A stretch of DNA of 64,000 bases from Bradyrhizobium sp. LTSP885 (GTDB lineage Bacteria > Pseudomonadota > Alphaproteobacteria > Rhizobiales > Xanthobacteraceae). Of this stretch, positions 52,438 to 61,529 are shown piece after piece. The DNA is taken from the NCBI RefSeq assembly GCF_000938305.1, contig NZ_JYMT01000031.1:62001-126000 (forward strand). Direction: 5' to 3'. Each line of letters begins with the position of its first letter. Positions within the stretch are counted from its first letter, which is position 1. Position numbers and translations under genes: made by a program. The notes beneath the pieces were generated by a model that was not told the origin of the DNA, made no database searches, and saw nothing but the letters and a program-made list of their open reading frames with translations.

Positions 52438-53099
52438 GCAATCCAATCGCCCAGGCACTGGTGCTGGATTTCGGCGGGGTCATCTCGAAGACCCTGTTCG
52501 AGACCCACGACCTGACGGAACGCGCGCTGGGGCTCGCCCCCTGCACGCTGAAATGGCTTGGCCCGTTCGCGCCCGACAGCGATCCGCTCTGGACCGCCAT
52601 GCAGCATGGCGAGATCTCCGAGCGCGATTACTGGCTGACGCGCAGCCGCGAGGTCGGGCGCATGCTCGGCGAAGACTGGCCCGACATGGAGACCTTCGTG
52701 AAGCGCGCGCGCGGCGCCGAGCCTGACACGGTGATCCGTCCCGAGGCGGAGCGCGCGATCCGGATCGCGGCGGACGCCGGCGTCAGGCTCGCCATCCTCT
52801 CCAACGAGCTCGATTTGTTTTACGGCGCGGATTTCCGCACCCGCCTTCCCGTCCTCGCACGGTTCGAGACGATCGTGGACGCGACCCATACCAAAATCCT
52901 CAAGCCCGATCCGCGCGCCTACCAGGGCGTGCTCGAGGCACTGGCGTTGGATGCGGACGACTGCGTCTTCGTCGATGACCAGCGCCGCAACATTGCGGGC
53001 GCCGCCGCGTGCGGCATGCGCACGGTGCTGTTCGATGTGCGGACGCCCGCCGCGTCGTACCGTGAGGCCTTGCGCCACTTCGGACTGCAATTCGACTGA
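52434..53099 (+). CDS. HAD-superfamily hydrolase
   Basis: 221 residues from GTG at 52434, coupled to the UPF0261 stop. Motif I is VLDFGGVI (nucleophile Asp retained, second acidic residue absent as in many HAD-IA enzymes), motif II ILSNE, motif III ILKPDPRAYQG, motif IV VFVDDQRRNI. A phosphatase or dehalogenase-type reaction on a small metabolite is expected. Substrate not deducible. Confidence 0.88.
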   Translation: MSNPIAQALVLDFGGVISKTLFETHDLTERALGLAPCTLKWLGPFAPDSDPLWTAMQHGEISERDYWLTRSREVGRMLGEDWPDMETFVKRARGAEPDTVIRPEAERAIRIAADAGVRLAILSNELDLFYGADFRTRLPVLARFETIVDATHTKILKPDPRAYQGVLEALALDADDCVFVDDQRRNIAGAAACGMRTVLFDVRTPAASYREALRHFGLQFD

Positions 53100-53117
53100 G
53101 CCGGACAGAGAGCGATC

Positions 53118-54470
53118 ATGCGCGACAGAAACTTCCTGATCGAGAACAACGCCAAGCCGATCTGGCACCCGATGGCCCATCCCGCCGAGATGCGGGCGCA
53201 GCCGCCGCGGATCGTGATGAAGGGCGAAGGCGTCCACGTCACCGATATCGACGGCAACACCGTGATCGATGCGGTCGGCGGCCTCTGGAACGTCAATCTC
53301 GGCTATAGCTGCGATCCGATCAAGAAGGCGATCTCGGACCAACTCAGCGCATTGCCCTATTATTCCAGCTTTCGCGGCACCTCGACCGGCCCGTCGATCG
53401 AGCTCGCCTATGAGCTCACCGAATGGTTCAAGCCGGAAGGCATGGTCCGCGCCTTCTTCACCTCGGGTGGTTCCGACTCGGTCGAGACCGCGCTGCGGCT
53501 CGCGCGGCAATACTGGAAGATCAAGGGCCAGGCCGACCGCACCAAATTCCTGTCGCTGAAGAAGGGCTATCACGGCACGCATTTCGGCGGCGCCTCGGTC
53601 AATGGCAACGCCAACTTCCGCCGCAACTACGAGCCGCTGCTGCCGGGCGTGTTCCACATCCCCGCGCCATCGACCTACCGCAATCCCTTCAACGAGACCG
53701 ATCCCGCCAAGCTCGCGCAATTGTGCGCAGCTGCCATGGAGGACGAGATCGCGTTCCAGGGCGGTGACACCATCGCCGCCTTCATCATGGAGCCGGTGCT
53801 CGGCGCTGGCGGCGTGATCGTGCCGCCGGACAATTTCATGACGCTGGCGCGCGAGATCTGCGACCGCCACGGCATCCTGATGATCGCGGACGAGGTCGTC
53901 ACCGGGTTTGGCCGCACCGGCGCATGGTCGGGCTCGCGTCTGTGGGGCGTGAAGCCCGACATGATGACGATGGCGAAAGCAATCACGTCGGGCTATTTCC
54001 CGCTCGGCGCGACGCTGATCGGAGAGGAGGTGGCAGAAACCTTCGAGGCGGACACGACGTCGTTCGGCTCGATCGGGCATGGCTACACCTATTCGGGCCA
54101 TCCGGTCGGCTGTGCCGCGGGCCTTGCGGCGCTGGCCGAGACCCGCCGTCTCAAGCTCGACGAGAACGCCGCCGCACGCGGCATCGATCTCGCCGGTGCG
54201 CTCGAGCAGCTCAAGGCCAGCCATCCGCTGGTCGGCGACGTCAGGAGCAAGGGGCTGATGGCCGCGCTCGAGCTGGTGGCCGATCGCGACAGCAAGAAGC
54301 CGGCTGACAAGAAGACGATGGCCAAGGTCGCCGACGCCGCCTATGAGGCCGGCGTGATGTTGCGGGCCTCCGGCAACACCATCATCCTGTCGCCGCCGCT
54401 GATCCTCACCGCAGCCGATGTGACCAGGATCGCCGAAGGCATCGATGCCGGCCTCTCAGCGGCCGGCTGA
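53118..54470 (+). CDS. Class III (omega) aminotransferase
   Basis: 450 residues, PLP-dependent. It starts RNFLIENNAKPIWHPMAHPA, with TSGGSDSVETALRLARQYW near 112, IADEVVTGFGRTGAW near 255 and the Schiff-base Lys in TMAKAITSGYFPLGA near 290. This is the beta-alanine/pyruvate or putrescine-type omega-transaminase group. It is the last gene of the rightward UPF0261-HAD operon, and its 3' end overlaps the convergent small secreted protein gene by 15 bp. Confidence 0.92.
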   Translation: MRDRNFLIENNAKPIWHPMAHPAEMRAQPPRIVMKGEGVHVTDIDGNTVIDAVGGLWNVNLGYSCDPIKKAISDQLSALPYYSSFRGTSTGPSIELAYELTEWFKPEGMVRAFFTSGGSDSVETALRLARQYWKIKGQADRTKFLSLKKGYHGTHFGGASVNGNANFRRNYEPLLPGVFHIPAPSTYRNPFNETDPAKLAQLCAAAMEDEIAFQGGDTIAAFIMEPVLGAGGVIVPPDNFMTLAREICDRHGILMIADEVVTGFGRTGAWSGSRLWGVKPDMMTMAKAITSGYFPLGATLIGEEVAETFEADTTSFGSIGHGYTYSGHPVGCAAGLAALAETRRLKLDENAAARGIDLAGALEQLKASHPLVGDVRSKGLMAALELVADRDSKKPADKKTMAKVADAAYEAGVMLRASGNTIILSPPLILTAADVTRIAEGIDAGLSAAG

Positions 54471-54770
54471 AATCGCGCTCGCGCAGGCGATGGCGCGCTC
54501 GAACAGAGCACCATGGGCCGTGTCGCGGTCGAGACAGTCGGCCAGCGACGCCGGCGTCATGGTCTGGTCGGTGCAAAATATCCGCATAAAGTCGGCCGCG
54601 AGCGCAATCTTGCGCGGCGCCAGCTGCTTCTGCCAGTCGGCTGAGCTGAGGTAGAGCAAGGACGTGTCGGCGTCGCTGGTATCAGGAGAAGCCGTCGCGC
54701 CACGCGCGGCCGGCAGCATCGCCATGAGAACGCAGGCCACCGCACCGAAGCGAGACAAGCGGCGGGTCAT
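54456..54770 (-). CDS. Small secreted protein of unknown function, coupled to amine oxidase
   Basis: 104 residues from the ATG at 54770, which overlaps the amine oxidase stop by four bases. A signal peptide is visible (RFGAVACVLMAMLPAARGATA). The mature chain has three cysteines (FCTDQ, ADCLD, IACAS) and no recognised domain. A longer frame to 54968 lies inside the oxidase gene and is rejected. Tight coupling suggests that it acts with the oxidase in the periplasm, for example in copper delivery or assembly, but no metal-binding motif is evident. Confidence 0.7.
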   Translation of the reverse strand: MTRRLSRFGAVACVLMAMLPAARGATASPDTSDADTSLLYLSSADWQKQLAPRKIALAADFMRIFCTDQTMTPASLADCLDRDTAHGALFERAIACASAISAGR

Positions 54771-56788
54771 TTCGCATCCTTGGCATCGACCACCGGCGGC
54801 ACGTCGAGCGCCGGATTGCGATCGAAGAAGTTGAACGGGCGCAATCGAAAACCGTGCCAGAGGCCCGGCATGACCGGCCAGTCCTCGGCGCGCGGCACAT
54901 GGCGGAAGCCGACCGTGTACCACAGCACGAGATCGCGATCCTCGATCGGCCGCCTCGCGGCGGTCCATCTCGGCAGGCCATCGACTTCAGCATTTTCGTT
55001 GGGATAGAGGCCCGCGGCGTATTTCTCGTCCCTCGCGTAGGCCGAGGCCCAGAGCGTGTAGGCACTGAACCCGGCGCGCAGCTGGATCGGATCGTCCTTG
55101 GCGAGCAGCGAGACGTCGGAATGGCCGGGCATCAATTGGTAGCTGGTGCGATAACCCTGCTTGTTGGTTTTATCGGCGCTCTCGACCCTGAACTGGGCCG
55201 CGTTCAGCGGCAAGGTGATCGGCCCCTCGGTCGCGACCGGGCTCGTCTCAACTTGCCAGAGGCTCTTGCGCTGACCCTCATCGATCCGGCGGACGCTGAA
55301 GCGATCCTCGACCAGCCGGTTCGAGGCGCCGTCGACATCCATGTCGATCCGGAACGTCATGTAGTGATCGTGGTTGACCGCCAGCAGCCGCTCGTCGACC
55401 AGCGTACCGTAGGCGGTATCCTGCGCAGCCGTCGGATCGCTCAAGGTCCGGCTCGCAACGCCCTTGGTGGCGTCGATGCCGTAAGCTCCGAGTCGCACGT
55501 CGATGTTTCCGGCGCGGTCGAACACATAGTCGACGAGATAGTCGTAATTGCCAACCACCGGCGCCATCCGCACCACGAGCTCATTGTTCGGCCGTACCTC
55601 TGACGTGTTGTTGAACAGCTCGCTGTGACGCCAGATCGGGTCGCCGGTGGGGCGCTCGAAAATGCACACCGCGCCCTTGGAAACGGCCGGCATACCCTTG
55701 GTGTCCGAGATCGTCAGATCGAGGTAATGCGCACCATCCGGGCAATCCTCACCGGGCCGCAACTCGCTAGACAGCACCCCAAAGCCGTATTCGCCGATGT
55801 CCATATAGGCGCGGAACGACCAGGTCAGTGCCGGATCCATGTAGGGCACGAACATCTCGCTCGCCGACATCTGGTAGGCGATGTCGCGCGGCGTGCCGTG
55901 GTCGTCGTAGCGGATCAGCGACAGCACCGCGCCGAGGCGCGGCTCGAGGCGCACATGGAACGACCAGTTGTCCCAGTGCACTTGCCCACCCTCCACCTTG
56001 ACATTGCTGCCTTGCGGCGCCGAGATCTCGATCGGCTTCGGCGGCTTGCGATACTTCCCTGAATCGCCATAGGCGTGTGACGGCGTCGATGGCGGCGGCG
56101 GCACCACGCCGAGATCGGTCACCGACAGCACCGATTTGGTCGTGAGGTCCACCTCTGCCATCAGGTTCTCGATCGGCTTTCCCCACAGATTGTTGGCCGC
56201 TCCCGACGCGTCGAGGCAGGGAACGTTGAGCAGGCGATGCCCTTGCAACGTCGGATCGGTCACCGGGCCAACCGTCAGCGGCAGGCACACGACATTGCTG
56301 AAATCGGTGATGCCTCGCTTGGCCATCGCGGCGATCCAGCGCGAGTCCTGCTTCGGAAGGTCGCCCGCCGATATCAGTTCGTCGATCGTCAGTGCGGCCT
56401 GCTTGTCCTTGACCTCGTTCCAGCCAAGCAAGTTGCGTGCGGCGAGATCAATCCGCGCCTCGTAGAGATGCTGATCGCGAAGCAGCGTCGCAACCGCACG
56501 CCGCGCGAACGGTTGTCCAGGCTGCCACGCCCGCACCTCGTCCTTGGGGTCCTCGTCCAGCGCCATCGAGACGACGCGCGTCGTGCCGTCGAACTTCCCG
56601 GCACTGCGGAGGATATCCGTGACGGAATTGATTTCGTCCGCAGTCAGCCCATCCATTGGGTGCATCGCCGCGACATGCGGCCACATCCTGTGCTCGGCCC
56701 GCGCCGGTAACGGCGCAGCCAGCGCCGCGACGACCAGACCGGTCAATGCCCATCCGCCACGTCGGTATACCAGAGCCATTCCGCCCAC
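54767..56788 (-). CDS. Secreted copper-containing primary-amine oxidase
   Basis: 673 residues with a signal peptide (TGLVVAALAAPLPARA) and the N2/N3 plus large catalytic domains. The cofactor tyrosine is in VGNYDYLVDY (Tyr415), the catalytic base in RAYMDIGEYGFG near 318, copper ligands in NHDHYMTFRIDMDVDG near 460 and a further His in the C-terminal region. It converts primary amines to aldehydes with release of ammonia and hydrogen peroxide in the periplasm. An internal ATG three codons in is an alternative start. It follows the Liv-type transporter by 56 bp in the same orientation. Confidence 0.93.
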   Translation of the reverse strand: MGGMALVYRRGGWALTGLVVAALAAPLPARAEHRMWPHVAAMHPMDGLTADEINSVTDILRSAGKFDGTTRVVSMALDEDPKDEVRAWQPGQPFARRAVATLLRDQHLYEARIDLAARNLLGWNEVKDKQAALTIDELISAGDLPKQDSRWIAAMAKRGITDFSNVVCLPLTVGPVTDPTLQGHRLLNVPCLDASGAANNLWGKPIENLMAEVDLTTKSVLSVTDLGVVPPPPSTPSHAYGDSGKYRKPPKPIEISAPQGSNVKVEGGQVHWDNWSFHVRLEPRLGAVLSLIRYDDHGTPRDIAYQMSASEMFVPYMDPALTWSFRAYMDIGEYGFGVLSSELRPGEDCPDGAHYLDLTISDTKGMPAVSKGAVCIFERPTGDPIWRHSELFNNTSEVRPNNELVVRMAPVVGNYDYLVDYVFDRAGNIDVRLGAYGIDATKGVASRTLSDPTAAQDTAYGTLVDERLLAVNHDHYMTFRIDMDVDGASNRLVEDRFSVRRIDEGQRKSLWQVETSPVATEGPITLPLNAAQFRVESADKTNKQGYRTSYQLMPGHSDVSLLAKDDPIQLRAGFSAYTLWASAYARDEKYAAGLYPNENAEVDGLPRWTAARRPIEDRDLVLWYTVGFRHVPRAEDWPVMPGLWHGFRLRPFNFFDRNPALDVPPVVDAKDAK

Positions 56789-56844
56789 TCCTCAAGCTGT
56801 TGCCGCGAGCATACAGGCAAAGGCGGCGCCAAGTAGCCCCCCGC

Positions 56845-57858
56845 CTAGCCCGCAATCTGTTGCGATGCGCTCGGCAAGACTACGGCTGGACGCGGCGAGG
56901 TACGCTGCACGTCGAGCAGGCGGATGCCGAGGCGATCGCGCAGTGCCGGCCAGATGCCCCGCGGAGCCACCATCATGACGATGACCGCGATGACGCCGAG
57001 CCCGACCAGATACCAGCCGCCGGAGAGCCCGAGTGGCCCGGTCATCAGTTCGCGCAGGCCGAAGAAGATGATGACGCCGAGGATCGGCCCTTCGAGCGTT
57101 CCGATGCCGCCGATGATAACGATGAACATCATGTAGACCGACCAGTTGACGTCGAATGCCGCGAGCGGCGCGATGTAGAGATTGCCCATGAAGCTGAGCG
57201 CGCCGGCAAGGCCACACCCCGCCGCCGACAGCACGAAGGCGACGAAGCGGTTGTGCCGGACGTCAACGCCGACGCTCATCGCGGCCAGATCATTGTCGCG
57301 CACGCTCATCAGCCCGAGCCCGAAGCTCGAAATCATCAGTTTGTACAGCGCCGCGATGGTTCCGAGCGTCAAGGCGCCGGCCAGCCAGAACATGGTCGGT
57401 TCGAACCAGTCGAAATCGATCAGCTTGCTGGTCGGCAGCGGCAACCCCGACGTGCCACCGACGGCCTGCGACTTCATCGTGAACGCGCCGATGATCTCGG
57501 CGAACACCCACATCGCGATCGAGAAATAGGCCTCGCGCAGCCGGAACAGCGGAACCGCGATGATGGCGGCGACGACAGCGGCAACGACCGGCGCCACCGG
57601 CAGCACCCAGATCGGGGTGACCTCGAGCCAGCCCGAGGTCAGGAACAGCGCATAGGCGCCGAAGGCGATGAAGACCTGGTGGCCGAGCGAGACCAGGCCG
57701 GCATAGCCCGCCAGCAAATTCCACATCTGCGCCATCGTGAGCAGCAGCAGGCATTCCGTCGCGAGCCGCAAAATGCCCTCGTTCAGCACGAAGGGGGCGC
57801 CGGCTATCACGGCTGCCAGAACCAGGCCGGATGCTGCGAGGATCGTCCGTGTCGGCAT
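56845..57858 (-). CDS. Liv-type ABC transporter permease (LivM family)
   Basis: 337 residues from the ATG at 57858; the longer frame above lies in the LivH-type gene. About ten helices with WNLLAGYAGLVSLGHQVFIA near 47 and IGTLEGPILGVIIFFGLRE near 260. The C-terminal 25 residues are polar. It works with the permease at 57864-58730, five bases upstream. Confidence 0.92.
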   Translation of the reverse strand: MPTRTILAASGLVLAAVIAGAPFVLNEGILRLATECLLLLTMAQMWNLLAGYAGLVSLGHQVFIAFGAYALFLTSGWLEVTPIWVLPVAPVVAAVVAAIIAVPLFRLREAYFSIAMWVFAEIIGAFTMKSQAVGGTSGLPLPTSKLIDFDWFEPTMFWLAGALTLGTIAALYKLMISSFGLGLMSVRDNDLAAMSVGVDVRHNRFVAFVLSAAGCGLAGALSFMGNLYIAPLAAFDVNWSVYMMFIVIIGGIGTLEGPILGVIIFFGLRELMTGPLGLSGGWYLVGLGVIAVIVMMVAPRGIWPALRDRLGIRLLDVQRTSPRPAVVLPSASQQIAG

Positions 57859-57863
57859 CGGTC

Positions 57864-58730
57864 TCAACCCTTGCTCGACACCAGGCCGGACGGCCTGATC
57901 AGCAGCATGATGAAGAACAGCAAATGCGCATAGAGCAGCCCGGCGTTCGGGTCGATCTTCAGGCCGATCAGTTGCGCCATGCCGAGCGCAATGCCGCCGA
58001 GCAGCGCGCCCCAGAACGAGCCGAGGCCGCCGAGCACGACGACCTCGAACGCGATCAACAGCCGCTCCGCACCTGAGAACGGCGTGAAGCTCGATCGCAC
58101 CGCCAGCAGCACGCCGCCGATCGCACCCAGCGCGAGCGACAGGCCCATGACATAATTGTAGACCCGGTCGGGCTTGACCCCGGACAGCCGGACGATATCG
58201 CGTCGGTCGGCGGTCGCCCGCACGATCCGTCCGAATTCGGTATGACGCAGGATGAGCTGCAGCGCCATGAACAGCAGCGCCGCCAGCACCAACGTGAGCA
58301 ACGGCATGATGCCGATGTTCAGTCCGGCAATCTCGAGGCTGGCGCGCGAGAGTTCGCCGACCTGAAGGCTGCGCACGTCGGCGCCGAACACCTCGACCAT
58401 CACATTGCGCAGGATCACCGAGACGCCGAAAGTCAGCAGTAGCGGCGCGAGTGGATCCGGCGACTTGATGACGCGGTTGACGATGACGGCCTGATAGATC
58501 CAGCCGACCGCAAAGGACAACGCGATCACCGGGATCAGCATCAACAGCGGCGGCACCGACGGACACAGATTGGCGAGCAATACCGCGCAGAACGCGCTCA
58601 GCACCATGAATTCGCCATGCGCGATGTTGACGACGCGCATGACGCCGAACACCAGCGCCAGGCCAATGCCAAGCAGGGCATAGAGCCCGCCCAGCAAGGC
58701 TCCGTTGATCAACGTCTCAACCCAGATCAT
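57864..58730 (-). CDS. Liv-type ABC transporter permease (LivH family)
   Basis: 288 residues, about eight helices. VFGVMRVVNIAHGEFMVLSAF near 30 is the family signature, and VVLGGLGSFWGALLGGIALG near 230 the C-terminal block. It forms the membrane pore with the LivM-type protein. Confidence 0.93.
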   Translation of the reverse strand: MIWVETLINGALLGGLYALLGIGLALVFGVMRVVNIAHGEFMVLSAFCAVLLANLCPSVPPLLMLIPVIALSFAVGWIYQAVIVNRVIKSPDPLAPLLLTFGVSVILRNVMVEVFGADVRSLQVGELSRASLEIAGLNIGIMPLLTLVLAALLFMALQLILRHTEFGRIVRATADRRDIVRLSGVKPDRVYNYVMGLSLALGAIGGVLLAVRSSFTPFSGAERLLIAFEVVVLGGLGSFWGALLGGIALGMAQLIGLKIDPNAGLLYAHLLFFIMLLIRPSGLVSSKG

Positions 58731-58750
58731 GTCTCACCGGTCCGTGTTGG

Positions 58751-59449
58751 CTAATTGCCGAAATAGGCATGTGTCAGTTGCTCGGGTTGCATCTCGCGCG
58801 CCGGCCCGGTCAGCGAGACCCGGCCCTTCAGCAGGCAATACACTCGCTCGCATGCGGCGAGCGCACGCTTGACGTCCTGCTCCACCAGCACCACGGCGGT
58901 GCCCTCGCCGCGAATATCCGCAAACGAGCGATAGATCTGCTCGACCACGACAGGGGCGAGCCCGAGCGAAATCTCGTCGCATAGCAAAAGGCGCGGATTC
59001 GACATCAGGGCGCGGCCGATCGCGGCCATCTGCTGCTGGCCGCCGGAGAGCTGCCCCGGCACCATCCGCCGCCGCTCTTGCAGAATCGGAAGCAGGTCGA
59101 ACACGCGCCGCAACGTCCAGCTTCCGGAGCGCCGGTTGACGGTGCCCATCAGCAGGTTTTCCTCGACGGTCAGCGAGTCGAACAATAGTCGCCCCTCCGG
59201 CACCATGATGAGGCCGAGCCGCGACACCTCTTCGGCCGGCATGCGCGAGATGTCGATGCCGTCGAAATGCACCGTCCCCGACCGCTCCTCATTCAACCCG
59301 ACGAGCGCCTTCAGGAAGGTGGATTTGCCCGCGCCGTTGGCGCCGACCAGCGCCACCGCCTCGCCGTTTCCGACGGTGAAATTCATGTCGAAGACGGCCT
59401 GGAGGTCGCCGTAGAAGATCTGCAGGCCAGTCACGTCAAGCAACGCCAT
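58751..59449 (-). CDS. Liv-type ABC transporter ATP-binding protein (LivF family)
   Basis: 232 residues. Walker A GANGAGKST, signature LSGGQQQMAAIGRAL, Walker B LLLCDEISLGLAP. Starts within the last 14 bases of the LivG-type gene, implying coupling. Partner ATPase of 59436-60167. Confidence 0.93.
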   Translation of the reverse strand: MALLDVTGLQIFYGDLQAVFDMNFTVGNGEAVALVGANGAGKSTFLKALVGLNEERSGTVHFDGIDISRMPAEEVSRLGLIMVPEGRLLFDSLTVEENLLMGTVNRRSGSWTLRRVFDLLPILQERRRMVPGQLSGGQQQMAAIGRALMSNPRLLLCDEISLGLAPVVVEQIYRSFADIRGEGTAVVLVEQDVKRALAACERVYCLLKGRVSLTGPAREMQPEQLTHAYFGN

Positions 59450-60167
59450 CGGCCTTCAGTCCCATGTAGATTTCGCGCACCACGGCGCTGTCCATGACAT
59501 CGGCCGGCGGTCCCTCCAGGACCTTGCGGCCGAAATTGAGCACGAGGATACGATCCGACACCGCCCGCAGCGCGTGCGGAATGTGCTCGATCCAGATGAT
59601 CGCGTGATCGGCCTTGACCGTCCGGATGATCGCAACAAGACGCTCGACCTCGGGCTCGGTCAGCCCCGCGGCGATCTCATCGAGCAGAATCAGGGCGGGC
59701 TTCGAGGCCAACGCCTTGGCGAATTCGAGCCGCTTGCGGTCGATCAGCGGCAACGCGCCGGCAAGCTTGTCCGCCTTGGCCTCGAGCCCGGTCCGCTGCA
59801 GCACCTCCATGGTCCAGGAGGACGCCGCCTCACCATGCAAGCCCGCGCCGTAGGATGCCGCCACCAGCGCGTTCTCGTAGACCGACAGATGCGGGAACGG
59901 CTGCGGGATCTGGAACGCCCGTCCTAGGCCCATGCGTGCGCGGCGGTGCGGTGGCAGGCCGGTGATCTCCGCGCCGTCGAGCATGATCGAACCGCCGTCG
60001 GCCGTGACGAGGCCGACGATCAGGTTCAACAGCGAGCTCTTGCCCGCGCCGTTCGGACCGATTACGCCGAGGCACTCTCCGCGCGCCAGCTTGAAGCTGA
60101 CGGCGTCGGCGACGACGATCTCGCCGAAGCGCTTGGACAGTCCGTTGACGCGCAGCAGCGGTGCCAT
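59436..60167 (-). CDS. Liv-type ABC transporter ATP-binding protein (LivG family)
   Basis: 243 residues. Walker A GPNGAGKSS, Walker B LILLDEIAAGLTEPE and H-loop WIEHIPHAL. The usual LSGGQ signature is replaced by LPLIDRKRLEFAKAL, a variant seen in some LivG-type proteins. It starts one base after the binding-protein gene stop region. Powers the adjacent permeases. Confidence 0.9.
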   Translation of the reverse strand: MAPLLRVNGLSKRFGEIVVADAVSFKLARGECLGVIGPNGAGKSSLLNLIVGLVTADGGSIMLDGAEITGLPPHRRARMGLGRAFQIPQPFPHLSVYENALVAASYGAGLHGEAASSWTMEVLQRTGLEAKADKLAGALPLIDRKRLEFAKALASKPALILLDEIAAGLTEPEVERLVAIIRTVKADHAIIWIEHIPHALRAVSDRILVLNFGRKVLEGPPADVMDSAVVREIYMGLKADGVA

Positions 60168-60168
60168 C

Positions 60169-61485
60169 TCAGCCCAGCTTGGAGAGCAGCGCGAGATCGG
60201 CCTGCTTGGGGATGAACGGCGCTGTGCCGTTATGGACGATCAAGAGCTCGTATTTCGACTTGCCGCCCTTGGCCTTGCGCCACTGCCCGCCCGCCAGCGA
60301 GGTCACCGCGACGTTCTTGATCGGTGTTCCCTTGAACTTCACCGGCCCGACGACTGTCTCCATGTCGAGATTGGCAATGGCGTCGCGCAGCGAGTTCTTG
60401 TCCTTCGGATCGCTATTTTGGAGCGCCGCGATCGCGACCTCCCACAACGCGTGAGCATAGCCGATCGGCTGGGTCCATTGCTTGCCCGTGGTCTTCTCCC
60501 ATTCCGCGGCCAGTTCAGCGGCGCTCTGCCCGGTCAGCGACGATTTGAACGGATAGGCCGGCGTCCACCAAACCTCGGTCGACATGCCGTCGCCGCGATC
60601 GCCGAGCGCATTCACCGCGCTCGGGAACAGGAACGCCGCCGCCACCGTGCAGATCTGCGGCTTGAAGCCGGCCTGCGCCGCCTGGTTCCACAGCGTCACC
60701 CAGTGATTGCCATAGGCAAAGCCGGAGACGATATCGACGCCGTTGCTCTTGAACGACGACACCTGGTTGGTGAAATCATCGGTCGCGATCTGGAACTTGC
60801 CGGCGGAGAGTTCCTGATAACCCGCCTGCGCAATGCCGCCGGGCAGCCCGACCTTCGGGTCGGAGAACGCCTGGCCCGCGGGATTGTCGATATAGAATGT
60901 GCCGACCTTCTTGTTGGTCTCGACCGACTGCCACATGCCCATGAAGTTCTTCACGACGTCGTCGGCGCCCCAGAAGAAATGGTAGCTGTAGGGGAAACCC
61001 TTGTCCGGCGTCGACTTGCGCGGAAACATCCAGCCCTGCCACGGCACCATGGTCGAGATCGAAGGGATACCGCGAGCATCGGACAGCTCCTGCACCGGGG
61101 CCTGCGCGTCGCCGTCCTCGATCAGGATCAGGTCGCATTTCTCGCGCAGCACCAGCTCGCTCGCGACCACCGACGAGCGATTCGGATCGGATTGATTGTC
61201 CTTGAACACGAGTTCGACCTGATAGGTCTTGCCGCCGATCTTCAGCCCGTCCTTGAGGCGGGCCTTGATGCGCTCGTGGATCCAGGTGTCCGGCTCGGCG
61301 AATGGCGCGCGAACGCCCGAGAGGCATCCGACCCAGCCGATCTTGATGGTGTTGCCGGCCGCGCGCGCGATGTTGACCAGCGGCACGTTCATCGCGGACG
61401 CAAGCCCGGTGGCACCGGCTGCTTTCAGCAATGTGCGCCGGTTGAGCCGGCTGGAAGACGTCTTGGTGTTCCTGGTCTCAGTCAT
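60169..61485 (-). CDS. Liv/Urt-type ABC transporter substrate-binding protein
   Basis: 438 residues from the ATG at 61485. A twin-arginine-type leader (NRRTLLKAAGATGLASA near 15) precedes a type I binding fold with IKIGWVGCLSGVRAPFAEP near 48 and DNQSDPNRSSVVASELV near 95. The family covers branched amino acids, amides and aromatic acids. The operon enzymes (amidohydrolase, amine oxidase) suggest an amide or amine-related ligand, by inference only. Confidence 0.9.
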   Translation of the reverse strand: MTETRNTKTSSSRLNRRTLLKAAGATGLASAMNVPLVNIARAAGNTIKIGWVGCLSGVRAPFAEPDTWIHERIKARLKDGLKIGGKTYQVELVFKDNQSDPNRSSVVASELVLREKCDLILIEDGDAQAPVQELSDARGIPSISTMVPWQGWMFPRKSTPDKGFPYSYHFFWGADDVVKNFMGMWQSVETNKKVGTFYIDNPAGQAFSDPKVGLPGGIAQAGYQELSAGKFQIATDDFTNQVSSFKSNGVDIVSGFAYGNHWVTLWNQAAQAGFKPQICTVAAAFLFPSAVNALGDRGDGMSTEVWWTPAYPFKSSLTGQSAAELAAEWEKTTGKQWTQPIGYAHALWEVAIAALQNSDPKDKNSLRDAIANLDMETVVGPVKFKGTPIKNVAVTSLAGGQWRKAKGGKSKYELLIVHNGTAPFIPKQADLALLSKLG

Positions 61486-61529
61486 GTCCCTCTCCCTCAA
61501 TAACCCTGATAGAATCACCCGGCCGCAGG

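Noticed and set aside
51822..54224. 800-codon minus-strand frame opposite UPF0261, HAD and aminotransferase genes
   Set aside because: Shadow of three genes with conserved motifs; repetitive charged composition and no recognisable domain.
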